Both the position numbers and the translations under genes were made by a program. A stretch of DNA of 64,000 nt from Ktedonobacteria bacterium brp13 (GTDB lineage: Bacteria; Chloroflexota; Ktedonobacteria; Ktedonobacterales; Ktedonobacteraceae): contig AP024096.1 of the NCBI GenBank assembly GCA_015099395.1, forward strand, positions 6,613,485 to 6,677,484, given 5' to 3'. The stretch's first letter is position 1. Each line of letters opens with the position of its first letter. Positions 25,616 to 35,033 of the stretch are shown here, piece after piece. Under the pieces are notes generated by a model. That model was not told the origin of the DNA, did no database searches, and was given only the letters and a program-made list of their open reading frames with translations.

Positions 25616-26794
25616 ATGGTAGCGCACTATGAATACAGGTATCAAGCAAAAGTTGGGGCAGATACGCGACCAGCATTGAAGATTGTCCCGCAAAACAAGG
25701 TTCAGACCTATACGTTCGCTGCGTTACAGCTGCAACGGGGTGGTCAACTGGGACCGATCACTATCGCATATGAGACATGGGGGCATCTGAGTGCCGCCGC
25801 TGATAATGCGATCTTGTTGACACATGCTTTAACAGGCAGTTCCCACGCCCATGAGGCTTCTGCTCCCGACGATCCCAAAGCAGCCTGGTGGAACCCGCTG
25901 GTCGGTCCTGGCAAGTTTTTTGATACCGATCGCTACTTTGTTGTCTGCTCCAATGTGCTTGGAGGCTGTTCTGGCAGTACCGGACCTTCTTCGATCAACC
26001 CGCTTACCGGTCGGCCTTATGGGATGCGCTTCCCGGTGGTGACGATCCGCGACATGGTGAATGCCCAATATCAGTTGGTGCAACACCTGGGTATTCGTAG
26101 TCTGGCGATGGTAGCCGGTGGCTCGATTGGTGGGCAGCAGGCGCTAGAATGGGCGGTAAGCTATCCTGAGATGGTTCGTAATGTAGTCGTGGTGGCAGCA
26201 TCTGCTGCGGTAACCGCGCAAGCGATCGCCTTTAACGAGATTGCACGCCAGTCAATTATGGCTGATCCAGACTGGTTGTGTGGTGATTATGCCACAGGGC
26301 ATGGTCCTGCGACTGGTCTCTCAATTGCTCGTATGTTAGCGATGATTACGTACCAGAGTGAAGAAGCGATGGAAATGCGTTTCTCCCGCAACCCTGCTCA
26401 GCGAGAGGTGGTGACATCGCCAACCTTCTCACCTGAGTTCGGGGGGCGTTTCGATATTGAGAATTATCTGTACTACCAGGGAGATAAACTGGCGCACCGT
26501 TTCGATGCGAACAGTTATCTATATATCAGTCGGGCCATGGATTTGTACGATGTAAGTGAAGGCTATCCCTCGTTGGATGTGGCACTACAGCGTATTCAGG
26601 GCAAGGCTCTATTTATCGGTGTACGGTCAGATTTCCTCTTTCCGGCTGCGCAGGTGCGCTGGCTTGCAGACAGAGTTCAGTCTGTGGGAGGGGATGTGCG
26701 TTATGTGGAATTGGACTCGCCGCATGGTCACGATGCCTTCCTCAAGGAGTGGGCATTGTTGAATGATGCGTTACGTCTTATTGAGCATTTATAA
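25616..26794 (+). CDS. metX: Homoserine O-acetyltransferase (or O-succinyltransferase)
   Basis: An alpha/beta-hydrolase acyltransferase (392 residues) that activates homoserine for methionine synthesis. Residues: oxyanion-region LTHALTGSSHAHE (68-80), NVLGGCSGSTGPSSINPLTGRPYG (113-136, shown here in part), nucleophile Ser170 in AGGSIGGQQALEW, and the charge-relay Asp (GVRSDFLFP, about 340) and His372 in SPHGHDAFL. Acetyl- versus succinyl-CoA use cannot be settled from these motifs; acetyl is usual when the partner is MetY. ATG 25616 follows AGGAAGGAG with eight bases of spacing; the GTG at 25607 overlaps the ribosome binding site. First gene of the metX-metY-lysC-asd operon, under tandem SAM-I and T-box control. 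Confidence 0.94.
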   Translation: MVAHYEYRYQAKVGADTRPALKIVPQNKVQTYTFAALQLQRGGQLGPITIAYETWGHLSAAADNAILLTHALTGSSHAHEASAPDDPKAAWWNPLVGPGKFFDTDRYFVVCSNVLGGCSGSTGPSSINPLTGRPYGMRFPVVTIRDMVNAQYQLVQHLGIRSLAMVAGGSIGGQQALEWAVSYPEMVRNVVVVAASAAVTAQAIAFNEIARQSIMADPDWLCGDYATGHGPATGLSIARMLAMITYQSEEAMEMRFSRNPAQREVVTSPTFSPEFGGRFDIENYLYYQGDKLAHRFDANSYLYISRAMDLYDVSEGYPSLDVALQRIQGKALFIGVRSDFLFPAAQVRWLADRVQSVGGDVRYVELDSPHGHDAFLKEWALLNDALRLIEHL

Positions 26795-26811
26795 ACAAGG
26801 AGAGCAATATC

Positions 26812-28140
26812 ATGGCGTTGAATAGTAATCGCAGTTATGGTTTTGAGACATTGGCCCTGCATGCTGGTCAGGAGACCGCTGATAGCGCAACCGGCGCGCG
26901 TGCTGTTCCTATTTATCAGACCACTTCCTATGTATTTGATAGCCCTGAGCATGCGGCTAATCTTTTCGCATTGAAGCAGTTTGGCAATATCTACTCCCGT
27001 ATTATGAATCCGACACAAGATGCGTTTGAGCGTCGTATCGCGGCTCTTGAAGGTGGTGTTGGTGCGCTGGCGACCGCTTCTGGTCAGTCTGCTGAGACGC
27101 TGGCTATCTTAAACATTGCTGGTGCCGGGGATGAGATCGTCTCTTCTTCAAGTCTGTATGGTGGTACCTATAACCTTTTCCACTACACCTTTGAGAAGCT
27201 AGGCATCAAGGTTCACTTTGTTGATGGTCGAGATCCTGAGAATTTCCGTGCCGCAATCAATGAGCGCACCAAGGCTATCTATGCAGAGACAGTGGGCAAT
27301 CCTCGTCTGGATACGCTGGATATTCGCGCGGTGGCTGATATTGCTCATGAGAATGGGGTGCCGCTGATCATCGATAATACGATCCCTTCACCTTATCTGG
27401 TACAGCCATTGAAGCATGGTGCAGATATCGTTGTGCATTCAGCGACCAAGTTTATCGGTGGTCATGGTACATCCATCGGTGGCGTTATCGTCGACGGTGG
27501 TACCTTCGACTGGGCTGCTAGCGGGCGTTTTCCTGATTTAACCGAGCCCGATCCTTCGTACCATGGTGTGCGCTATGTTGAGGCTGTTGGTCCTCTGGCG
27601 TATATCATTAAAGCTCGTGTGCAGTTGCTGCGTGACCTGGGTCCTGCTGTGACTCCGTTCAACTCCTGGCTCTTCTTACAGGGCCTTGAGACACTGCCGC
27701 TGCGTATCGAGCGCCATAGCCAGAACGCACTGCGTATCGCCCAATTCCTGGAAGGTCATCCCTCCGTTGATTGGGTCTTCTATCCTGGTCTGGAGAGTCA
27801 TCCGCAGCATGACCTGGCGAAGAAATACTTTACGCACGGTGGGTATGGTGCCATCGTTGGCTTCGGTATTAAGGGTGGCCTTGAGGCTGGCAAGCAGTTT
27901 ATTCGTCATATCGAGCTCTTCTCGCATCTGGCAAATATCGGCGATGCCAAGTCGTTGGTTATTCATCCGGCCAGCACAACCCATGCTCAGTTGACGCCAG
28001 AGGAGCAGGTCGAGACCGGTGTTACACCAGACTTCATTCGCCTCTCTATCGGCTTAGAGACCGTAGAGGATCTGATTGATGATCTGGATCAGGCCTTGAA
28101 GGCTGCTGTGGCAGATGCTGGTGTTACCACCAATGCATAA
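26812..28140 (+). CDS. metY: O-acetylhomoserine sulfhydrylase (MetY), PLP-dependent
   Basis: This PLP enzyme (442 residues) replaces the O-acyl group of homoserine with sulfide to give homocysteine directly. Signatures include FETLALHAGQ, PIYQTTSYVFD, IYSRIMNPTQD, the PLP-stacking SGQSAETLA region, and the Schiff-base Lys213 in HSATKFIGGHGT. The C-terminal HPASTTHAQLTPEEQ and RLSIGLETVEDLIDDL also match the family. The gene starts 17 bases after metX, with CAAGGAGA upstream, and uses the product of MetX. So the operon carries a direct sulfhydrylation route, without cystathionine as an intermediate. Confidence 0.95.
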   Translation: MALNSNRSYGFETLALHAGQETADSATGARAVPIYQTTSYVFDSPEHAANLFALKQFGNIYSRIMNPTQDAFERRIAALEGGVGALATASGQSAETLAILNIAGAGDEIVSSSSLYGGTYNLFHYTFEKLGIKVHFVDGRDPENFRAAINERTKAIYAETVGNPRLDTLDIRAVADIAHENGVPLIIDNTIPSPYLVQPLKHGADIVVHSATKFIGGHGTSIGGVIVDGGTFDWAASGRFPDLTEPDPSYHGVRYVEAVGPLAYIIKARVQLLRDLGPAVTPFNSWLFLQGLETLPLRIERHSQNALRIAQFLEGHPSVDWVFYPGLESHPQHDLAKKYFTHGGYGAIVGFGIKGGLEAGKQFIRHIELFSHLANIGDAKSLVIHPASTTHAQLTPEEQVETGVTPDFIRLSIGLETVEDLIDDLDQALKAAVADAGVTTNA

Positions 28141-28222
28141 GTGGCGTGGGCCTTTATACTATCTATAATTAAGTAGAAGCAGTTGTCCTTTTATACTGTA
28201 CGTGGTAGCTAGACGTTCTGGT

Positions 28223-28259
28223 CCGCTTGTATGGGGGTAGATTGCCCCTGTGCAAGCGG
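28223..28259 (+). other. Hairpin in the metY-lysC gap
   Basis: CCGCTTG (28223-28229) pairs with CAAGCGG (28253-28259), with inner GGGG/CCCC pairing. It lies in the 158-base gap before lysC and lacks a T-run. It could influence readthrough or mRNA stability; no more can be said. Confidence 0.45.
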
Positions 28260-28298
28260 CATATGCTATTACCGTTCGCGAGGAAATTGGTGGGATGT

Positions 28299-29789
28299 AT
28301 GAAGGAGAAGTCTGTCTGTATAGTAAAATTTGGTGGTACGTCGGTTGGCAATGGTGAGCGCATCTCGCGTGTCGCTGCAATTATCTCAGATGCTGTGAAG
28401 AGTGGAGTGCCATACTTTCCTGTTGTTGTTGTCTCCGCTATGTCTGGGGTGACTGATCAGCTGTTGCGTATCGCAAAGCTAGCATGCAATGGGAAGACTG
28501 AGGCATATGCGCAGGAGTTGACGAGTTTGCGTCAGAAGCATCTCCAGGCTGCCGTGGAGGTCACAGATGATGACAAAAACCGTGTCGCTCTGCTCAACGT
28601 ACTGGAAGCGTCTCTGGCGTCATTAACGCAGGACGTCCATACTTTGTATGAGACTGCACAGAGCGGTGATGTTGTCCATCTGCGTACCGCTGCAGTTGCA
28701 GCCTGGGGTGAACGCCTTTCAGTCTCTCTTGTAGCCGCAGCGGTCAACCGTCTTGGGACGCCTGCTGAGCCAATACGCAAAGAAGTTATTATCACCAGCC
28801 ATCCTGCGTTCGATCCTGAGCAGCCGTTTGGGGTGGTTGTCGGTGCTGATCCTCTGCACGTAGAGACACGCGCCAATGCGCATGCTATCATCCATCCTCT
28901 GGTTGAGCGTCGGATCGTACCGGTGGCTTGCGGCTTTATTGGACGCACGATTACCGGATATGTAACCACGCTTGGTCGTAACGGATCAGACTATTCCGCA
29001 ACAGTGATTGGTGCAGCCCTGGACTGCGCTGAAGTCTCTATCTATACCGATGTGGATGGTGTGCTGAGTGCCGATCCACGACTGGTTGCTAATGCACGCC
29101 TGCTGGCGAGCCTCTCATATGCCGAGGCTGCACGGCTCTCCTGGTTTGGCGCGAAGGTGTTACACCCACGTACACTGATCCCAATCGCTACGCGGGGTAT
29201 TCCTGTCCGTGTGCGCAACTCGTTCCGTCCGCATATTCGTGGTACAAGCATCGGTCCTGTCGGTAGTACGCCGAGCGGTGCCAGTGCTATCACCATTCGT
29301 CGCAACCTGGCATTAGTGACGGTTGAGAGTACCGATCTCTTTGGAGCACCTGAGAATGCCGGACAGGTCTTTGATCTCGCAGCCCGTGCTGGTGCGGCCC
29401 CTATCGCTATCTGTTCCTCTTCGGGGCATCACCTCTCGTTCTTAGTTGATGAGCAGGCTGCGAAATCTGTCGTTGGACTTTTGCAGCATAATATGGATAC
29501 CTCGCTCTGGACGGTGCGCTGCCTACATGGACTGGCCGCCTGTGCATGTATAGGTTCCGGCTTTACCGGTGATCCGATGAGCGCTGCGCGTGCGAGCATC
29601 GCGCTGGCAAGTGAGCGCATCCCGGTGATCACGCAAGGGGCCTCTGAACAGGGCACAACCTTTATCGTTGAAGATCGTAGTAGCGAGAGCGCATTGCGCT
29701 GTCTGCATCGTGATCTGATCGCGCCGGTCATCCCTATTGTGCGTCATCCCGCACAGGAGAAAAGTCAGCGCAACGAGGTACGTGCCTAG
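28299..29789 (+). CDS. lysC: Aspartate kinase with C-terminal ACT domains
   Basis: Aspartokinase (497 residues) performs the first step of the aspartate family: aspartate + ATP to aspartyl phosphate. The start VKFGGTSVGNGERI (residues about 9-22), the LGRNGSDYSATVIGAALDCAEVSIYTDVDGV stretch (partly quoted) in the kinase core, and PRLVANARLL fit the family. Residues about 345-497 are two ACT-like regulatory domains (RRNLALVTVESTDLFG and CACIGSGFTGDPMSAARASIA), which usually sense lysine, threonine or both. The ATG at 28299 is preceded by GGTGGG; the frame is open upstream but crosses a hairpin. Its place behind metX-metY suggests it supplies aspartyl phosphate for methionine, under SAM/Met control. 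Confidence 0.93.
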   Translation: MKEKSVCIVKFGGTSVGNGERISRVAAIISDAVKSGVPYFPVVVVSAMSGVTDQLLRIAKLACNGKTEAYAQELTSLRQKHLQAAVEVTDDDKNRVALLNVLEASLASLTQDVHTLYETAQSGDVVHLRTAAVAAWGERLSVSLVAAAVNRLGTPAEPIRKEVIITSHPAFDPEQPFGVVVGADPLHVETRANAHAIIHPLVERRIVPVACGFIGRTITGYVTTLGRNGSDYSATVIGAALDCAEVSIYTDVDGVLSADPRLVANARLLASLSYAEAARLSWFGAKVLHPRTLIPIATRGIPVRVRNSFRPHIRGTSIGPVGSTPSGASAITIRRNLALVTVESTDLFGAPENAGQVFDLAARAGAAPIAICSSSGHHLSFLVDEQAAKSVVGLLQHNMDTSLWTVRCLHGLAACACIGSGFTGDPMSAARASIALASERIPVITQGASEQGTTFIVEDRSSESALRCLHRDLIAPVIPIVRHPAQEKSQRNEVRA

Positions 29790-29856
29790 AGCTTTGGTTG
29801 CCAATGTACCTGATTATCTACGGGTTCTATGGTCAGGAGATACGAGAGAGAGACGT

Positions 29857-30930
29857 ATGGAGATGGAGAGACACGCAAAGATTCCGGTCGGAGTGCTGGG
29901 CGCGACAGGTATGGTCGGGCAGCGCTTCATTCAATTGCTTGAAAATCACCCCTGGTTTGAACTGGTTGCTCTGGCGGCCTCTGAGAGGCATCAGGGCCGT
30001 CCTTATAACGAGGTTACAAGTTGGCGCTTAACCGAGAGCGAGTTACCGGCCTCTGTAGCCGCCCTACCGGTCGTTGCCTGCAGGCCAGAGGCACTCCCTG
30101 GCGTAAAGATCGTTTTCTCTGCTCTACCAGGCGATATCGCCGGTGAGATCGAGATTGAGTTTGCGCGGGCAGGTGTCGCGGTCTTCAGTAATGCCAAGAA
30201 TCATCGTATGGCTGCTGATGTTCCCCTGCTCATTCCAGAAGTGAACGCCGACCATATTGCAGCTATCACACAGCAGCAGAAGCAGCATGGCTGGTCCGGT
30301 TTTATTATCACGAACGCTAACTGCGCAACAACGCCGCTGGTCATGGCCTTAAAGCCCTTACAACAGGCGTTTGGCGTCAACAAGATGCTGGTCACGACGC
30401 TGCAAGCGATCTCTGGTGCCGGTTATCCTGGCGTTCCATCCTACGATATTCTGGATAATGCTATCCCCTATATCGGTGGCGAAGAAGAGAAGGTTGAGAT
30501 TGAGACGCGCAAAATGCTGGGTGAGTGGCAGGAGGGGCATGGCTTTGTCGACGCGCCGATTGCAGTGAGCGCGCACTGTAACCGTATCGCCACGCGTGAA
30601 GGACATCTCGCCTGCGTCAGCGTTGGTTTTGAGCGTGACGCGACTCCTGAAGAGGTGATCGCAGCCTGGGAGCAGTACATTCCTGCGTCACAGCAGGCTC
30701 AGTTGCCCAGTGCTCCCGAATATGCCCTGCGCTACCGGACGGAGCATGATCGCCCCCAGACCTTACGTGACCGCGATACCGGACATGGTATGACCACCAC
30801 CATTGGTCGTCTCCGCCGCTGTCCTATTCTCAGCTATAAGTTTGTCGCCCTCGCGCATAATACTATTCGTGGTGCTGCTGGTGGCTCTATTCTCAATGCT
30901 GAATGGTGCGTACATAAAGGACTGCTGTAG
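29857..30930 (+). CDS. asd: Aspartate-semialdehyde dehydrogenase, yeast/archaeal type
   Basis: Reduces aspartyl phosphate to aspartate semialdehyde with NADPH. The N-terminal Rossmann motif VGVLGATGMVGQRFI (residues 11-25), the SALPGDIAG loop, the catalytic Cys156 in NANCATTP, and AHCNRIATREGH (catalytic His region) identify it. Its length of 357 and sequence style are those of the fungal/archaeal class. I chose ATG 29857, since the open frame upstream overlaps lysC; another ATG at 29863 is possible. It completes aspartate-to-semialdehyde conversion in the operon, yet no homoserine dehydrogenase is present here. Confidence 0.93.
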   Translation: MEMERHAKIPVGVLGATGMVGQRFIQLLENHPWFELVALAASERHQGRPYNEVTSWRLTESELPASVAALPVVACRPEALPGVKIVFSALPGDIAGEIEIEFARAGVAVFSNAKNHRMAADVPLLIPEVNADHIAAITQQQKQHGWSGFIITNANCATTPLVMALKPLQQAFGVNKMLVTTLQAISGAGYPGVPSYDILDNAIPYIGGEEEKVEIETRKMLGEWQEGHGFVDAPIAVSAHCNRIATREGHLACVSVGFERDATPEEVIAAWEQYIPASQQAQLPSAPEYALRYRTEHDRPQTLRDRDTGHGMTTTIGRLRRCPILSYKFVALAHNTIRGAAGGSILNAEWCVHKGLL

Positions 30931-30952
30931 CTAACCATCGAACTCGAACTGA

Positions 30953-30980
30953 AGGGGACGTCTTTGTAGTGACGTCCCCT
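30953..30980 (+). terminator. Terminator of the methionine operon
   Basis: AGGGGACGTC (30953-30962) and GACGTCCCCT (30971-30980) are perfect complements around an eight-base loop. Only a weak pyrimidine tail follows. It lies between asd and a convergent gene, so it may serve both. Confidence 0.75.
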
Positions 30981-31018
30981 CTCGCTTCTTCCTTTGCATG
31001 AAGGCTCCCTGCATGCCA

Positions 31019-33007
31019 TTAGCTTGCACCGCTACCGCCACCGCCAAAACCGCCGCCGAAGCCGCCGCCACCGAAGCCTCCTGATGCTCCACCACCATAA
31101 CTACCTCCTCTGCTAACAGAAGGATAGTAGTATATGCCATAGGGAGGGCGTGAGTAGATGAACATTGTCGAGAGTGGACTGAGTCTGCCATTACTGGGTA
31201 CAATCTGTGGCTGCTGGTCGCTTAGCGTAAGGAACCAGGCTGGTAGAGATGTAATGCCGATATTTTCAAAGTGATCAATCCAACGTTGTCCCAGGCCAAA
31301 GCTTACAGCGTAAGGGAGATAGCGCACAAAGAGGTCACCGAGCTCAGCCTCGTTGTTGTGATTAAGAGCGATACGCTTATACGTCAGATCATACAGATAG
31401 GCATAGAAGCCCTGCCATTGTAATGCAAGCTGTTCACCCTCGGCGGTCAGTGCATAACAATGGTTCCGTTGTTGCAAGACGACGATGCCGACGATAACGA
31501 GTGCAAGCCCGGGCATAAAGAAGGGCCAGTCTCCAGTCGCTGTGGCGCTAAGTGCGCTGATTGCTCCCAGACAGCCTATGCAGAAGAGGAGCCAGCCGAT
31601 CGTTTTAAGCCGCACACGCAGCATATCGTTATCAGATCTCAGTAGACCGGCGTCAAACATTTCTTGTTTCACTGTATTAGTATAGCGTGCTGATTTAGAT
31701 TTATAGTTGCGCGTGAAAGCGGTAAAGTGGACAGAGGCTGGTCCTTGTTCTGTTTTACGGAACAGAATGTTGAGTAGTTGCTCCTCATGTGGTTGTAGCT
31801 TTGATGGGCGTGATTCCATCTCGATGGTAAATTCTGAACGAGGTTTTACCTGTGCCGTCCCATCGACCTTCTCTTCTTGCATGGTCAGTATGCCATGATT
31901 GGCCAGCTCAAAGAACGTTGCCAGGCCCTGGTTGATATCAATTGTGAGCGCATGGGCGTTGTTGATGAGCTTTGATGAGTTCAATAGCGCTCCGGCTGCC
32001 GCTGGTTCCAGTGTACCGGGTGGTGCATCCAGACGGCTATCGCTGCTCACTGGGAAATGAGGGATCCTACCCAGAACGCCTTCTTGTTTGCCAGCAGGAT
32101 AGCCGCTGATGGGTTGTGCTGCACGCCGATAGAAGATCGCAGCCAGGATGCCAATGAGCAGGATCAGTAACGCGATTATAAGGTTGAGCAATACAATTGC
32201 GTCTGCATGCTGTTGCGCGATCAGCGCATTCCTGGCAGCGGTAATCTGTTGTTGTTGCCATTGTGGAGGAGCCGTGATCAGGCTTCCGGCGGGAAAATCG
32301 ATTTTTACCTGTATCGATGCATCTGCTGCCAGATTTTTACTGGTGAACGTGATGCTCTGTGGCTGTCGCTGAATCTGCGCTGTATTACCATCCGCGACCG
32401 CTGCATCGAGTGCCTGGATCTCTTCAGGAAAGTGAACTGTCGTTGTTGATGACTGGATTGTATAGCTATGTTGTATTGGAAGGGTTGTGAAGACAAACGT
32501 ATCGCCCTGTGGGGTCTGATGAATAGCTCCCTGAACGGTATAGGTAAGTGTGAATGTCTTCGTCACATCCGATGCACCATCAAAGTGCCAGAGAACCGTG
32601 AGTGGATTATCCGTCACCTCATAATTGCCAGCGTCCTGCCCTGGTGTCAGTGCTTGCCCATCGATACCGGCTCCGATAATTTGTATGCCGTCGGTATTAT
32701 CCGTGACAAGATCGCGTTCGACCTGATGGAATGGCCCTCCATCAAAGTGGAAGACCTCTGTCTCCGTGACCAGTGCCGAGCCGCCTTTCTGTAGCCTGAC
32801 ATCGACATTGAATCGGGGGGACGTATAATCTTTGTAACTTTCCGTTTCGTTTGCCGCATCTGCAACATATGTAGTATCTATAATAGACGTAGTATGAACA
32901 CTATGGGCATATGCTTGCTGTGAGAAGAATGGTAGCAAGAAACATAATAATGCAAATGGTGCAAGTCTGCGCATGATATTTTTTGCGAGAGCTGTTGCCC
33001 GGCTCAT
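31019..33007 (-). CDS. DUF2207-domain membrane protein with Gly-rich tail
   Basis: A 662-residue protein of the DUF2207 family, whose function is unknown. The N-terminus has a signal peptide (LAPFALLCFLLPFFSQQAYA). An outer domain of about 250 residues follows, with the family pattern FNVDVRLQKGGSALVTETEVFHFDGGPFHQVERD (quoted in part) and LTVLWHFDG. There are transmembrane helices at about 280-300 (LLNLIIALLILLIGILAAIF) and two more near 470-510, and a cytosolic region. The C-terminus is the typical GGGFGGGFGGGG tail. I prefer ATG 33007, preceded by AAAAGAG; ATG 33034 in the same frame is possible. Its minus-strand neighbour, an S53 protease gene, is separated by a terminator. Confidence 0.85.
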   Translation of the reverse strand: MSRATALAKNIMRRLAPFALLCFLLPFFSQQAYAHSVHTTSIIDTTYVADAANETESYKDYTSPRFNVDVRLQKGGSALVTETEVFHFDGGPFHQVERDLVTDNTDGIQIIGAGIDGQALTPGQDAGNYEVTDNPLTVLWHFDGASDVTKTFTLTYTVQGAIHQTPQGDTFVFTTLPIQHSYTIQSSTTTVHFPEEIQALDAAVADGNTAQIQRQPQSITFTSKNLAADASIQVKIDFPAGSLITAPPQWQQQQITAARNALIAQQHADAIVLLNLIIALLILLIGILAAIFYRRAAQPISGYPAGKQEGVLGRIPHFPVSSDSRLDAPPGTLEPAAAGALLNSSKLINNAHALTIDINQGLATFFELANHGILTMQEEKVDGTAQVKPRSEFTIEMESRPSKLQPHEEQLLNILFRKTEQGPASVHFTAFTRNYKSKSARYTNTVKQEMFDAGLLRSDNDMLRVRLKTIGWLLFCIGCLGAISALSATATGDWPFFMPGLALVIVGIVVLQQRNHCYALTAEGEQLALQWQGFYAYLYDLTYKRIALNHNNEAELGDLFVRYLPYAVSFGLGQRWIDHFENIGITSLPAWFLTLSDQQPQIVPSNGRLSPLSTMFIYSRPPYGIYYYPSVSRGGSYGGGASGGFGGGGFGGGFGGGGSGAS

Positions 33008-33130
33008 AAACTTAACTCTTTTCTGTTCTAGCATGTTGACTGCGATATGCTTGCTATAGGTTTACTCTTAATGACGTGGATTTGCAGCATTGCTAAAATG
33101 AAAGAGCGGGGTTATCTGGTAGCAGGCAGT

Positions 33131-33161
33131 AAAAAAGGCGCAACCACTGCTGGTTGCGCCT
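33131..33161 (-). terminator. Terminator of the S53 protease gene
   Basis: AGGCGCAACCA (33136-33146) and TGGTTGCGCCT (33151-33161) are perfect complements. The T-run on the minus strand (33131-33136) follows the stem when read from the S53 gene. Confidence 0.9.
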
Positions 33162-33193
33162 GTTATCTGCCCTCTGGCCTTGCTTGAAAGCTA

Positions 33194-34510
33194 TTAGTTT
33201 TTGTCTTGAGCAATCAGGGCCGGGATCAGGTTTTGTGCGTCAGGAGTGCCGAGGCCCGTAATGGGATCCCAGCCAATCGCCGCTGGATAGCCTTTGACGT
33301 CAGCGGTGACGTTCGTATTGTTGCCGTTGGTAATGTCGTTGAAATCCTGATGGTAGGCATTCGAGCTGGCGATCTGATAGAGGGCAGGGTTGATAAAGCC
33401 GAGTGGGTGGCCTGCCATCTGGTTCGCAATGGCCACGATAGCTGCCCATTGCGGTGCGCTAGCACTGGTGCCGCCGATCAATGCCCAACTCCCGTTGTCA
33501 TAGACCGGGAAGCCAGTACTGGGATCGGCTAATGCTGCGACATCGGGTACACCGCGACGGTTCTGGAATTGTTGTAGGGTCTCAGATGGTAATGTCTTCT
33601 GATAGTCTGGTGTCGTATAGAAGCGGCTAAAGCCACCACCACTTCCGTTCCAGGCAGTCTCCTGCGCCTGTCCATTGACAACATTGAGCTGAGAGCCTCC
33701 AACACTCGTTGTCCAGGGTGAAGAGGCAACGAAGCTGGTTGTCGGTACTTTGCCCAACTGTGTCCCATTGAGATCGGAGTAGTCGGTTGCACCATTATCG
33801 CCGGATGACGAGAGATAGGTAATCTTATCTGTGAGCGTGCCTGTTTTTAGCAGGGTATCCCATTGTGCGAGTTCAGCGCGCCCTGCGCTGTCAGTGAGCG
33901 TGAGTTCAGAGGCACCCCAGCTATGTGTCACGATATTGCCCAGTTTGTGGTCAATGACGTACTGCTCTAATTGGCGGAACTGCGGTAGACCTATGGTTCC
34001 TTCTGTCTCTGCAACTGGACTTTCGAGTACGACAATCTTCGCATCTGGCGCGAGTGCATGGATGATCTGTACGTCAAGCGTCGTCTCTGAGCCCCAGCCC
34101 TGTTTATCATGATGGGGATCTTGCTCGGGCATAGTAAGTGGAGCGATGACTTGAAGATTAACCGGAGGAAGCGCAAACGTCCTATCGAAGACATCCATAT
34201 CCTGCTGTAGGGTCGGGCTGCCAAACGAAACGATATCAACGACCGTCTGGCCTTTCCCTGTGTCGCCTTTTGCGATGAGTGGCTCGATGCCATAGGCCTT
34301 GCGCAAGGTGACTGGTGATACACAACTGCCTGGCATTCCGATCGTCGCGGTACATGCATCTGCTGCGGTGATCATATCCGTCTTGCTGCGCGTGTCAGTG
34401 ATCGCAGATGGTTTTGTCGCTGTGGAGGTTGAGCTACAGGCTGTAAGTAGTAGGGCAAAGATAAAAAAAAGTGGCCATAACATGCGCTTCTGGCTTCTCA
34501 TATGTGTCAT
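33194..34510 (-). CDS. S53 (sedolisin)-family serine protease, lipoprotein, no propeptide seen
   Basis: A 438-residue secreted protease anchored as a lipoprotein: N-terminal hydrophobic segment and lipobox LLTACSS (Cys about 24). Sedolisin catalytic residues are all present: Glu and Asp in GSETTLDVQ, the oxyanion Asp in SSSGDNGAT, and the nucleophile Ser in GGTSASAP. The C-terminal DFNDITNGNN resembles the sedolisin calcium site. Most S53 enzymes carry a prodomain of about 200 residues; here only some 70 residues separate the lipobox from the catalytic domain, so it is absent or lost. I placed the start at ATG 34510 after TAGGAGAG; the open frame reaches back to 34591. It probably works outside the cell at acidic pH (family trait). 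Confidence 0.9.
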   Translation of the reverse strand: MTHMRSQKRMLWPLFFIFALLLTACSSTSTATKPSAITDTRSKTDMITAADACTATIGMPGSCVSPVTLRKAYGIEPLIAKGDTGKGQTVVDIVSFGSPTLQQDMDVFDRTFALPPVNLQVIAPLTMPEQDPHHDKQGWGSETTLDVQIIHALAPDAKIVVLESPVAETEGTIGLPQFRQLEQYVIDHKLGNIVTHSWGASELTLTDSAGRAELAQWDTLLKTGTLTDKITYLSSSGDNGATDYSDLNGTQLGKVPTTSFVASSPWTTSVGGSQLNVVNGQAQETAWNGSGGGFSRFYTTPDYQKTLPSETLQQFQNRRGVPDVAALADPSTGFPVYDNGSWALIGGTSASAPQWAAIVAIANQMAGHPLGFINPALYQIASSNAYHQDFNDITNGNNTNVTADVKGYPAAIGWDPITGLGTPDAQNLIPALIAQDKN

Positions 34511-35033
34511 AAACTCTCCTACGGATAGAAAGGCCTTATTTCGAATGCCAATGCAAGTGTGATGTAGCTGCTTACGTGTGTCCAGATACACGATAAGTTC
34601 TGCGATGCATATATATACATCTATGCTTCCTGGCTGTGAGAAGGGTAAACAGCCAGATAGTAACCGCCCTAAACGAAGTAGATCGATATGGTTGGACTTT
34701 ATCGTCTGTCTGCAGGTACCGCTCTGGTTGCAATGATGGATGTCACTATCCTAGCACATAAACCACGTCCATGTCCCCCCTGCTTTACAAAATTGTATAC
34801 GTAATTATAGCGCAATTCTTTTAACTTGCTACGTTGCTGACTTACTACTGGCTTATTCGATGATTATATATTTGATTATTGCCCGCAATAACGCTATAGT
34901 ATAGAAGAGCATGAGGCCCTTTTGTATTCTGAATCTTCTCGATTTTTACAATGTATTGAAAAGTGGTGTTGTGCAGTAGAATAATTGTAGGACCTTTATT
35001 CTACTAACGCTGTGTAGTTGAAGGTATGTATGT
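34511..35033. other. Intergenic region between the S53 gene and the CHAP array
   Basis: About 520 bp, AT-rich, without a supported gene. It contains a candidate promoter for the first CHAP gene (listed separately). I see no other clear signal. Confidence 0.5.
34872..34900 (+). promoter_or_regulatory. Candidate promoter of the first CHAP gene
   Basis: TTGATT (34872-34877), 17-base spacer, TATAGT (34895-34900), about 130 bases upstream of the start at 35034. Confidence 0.6.
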
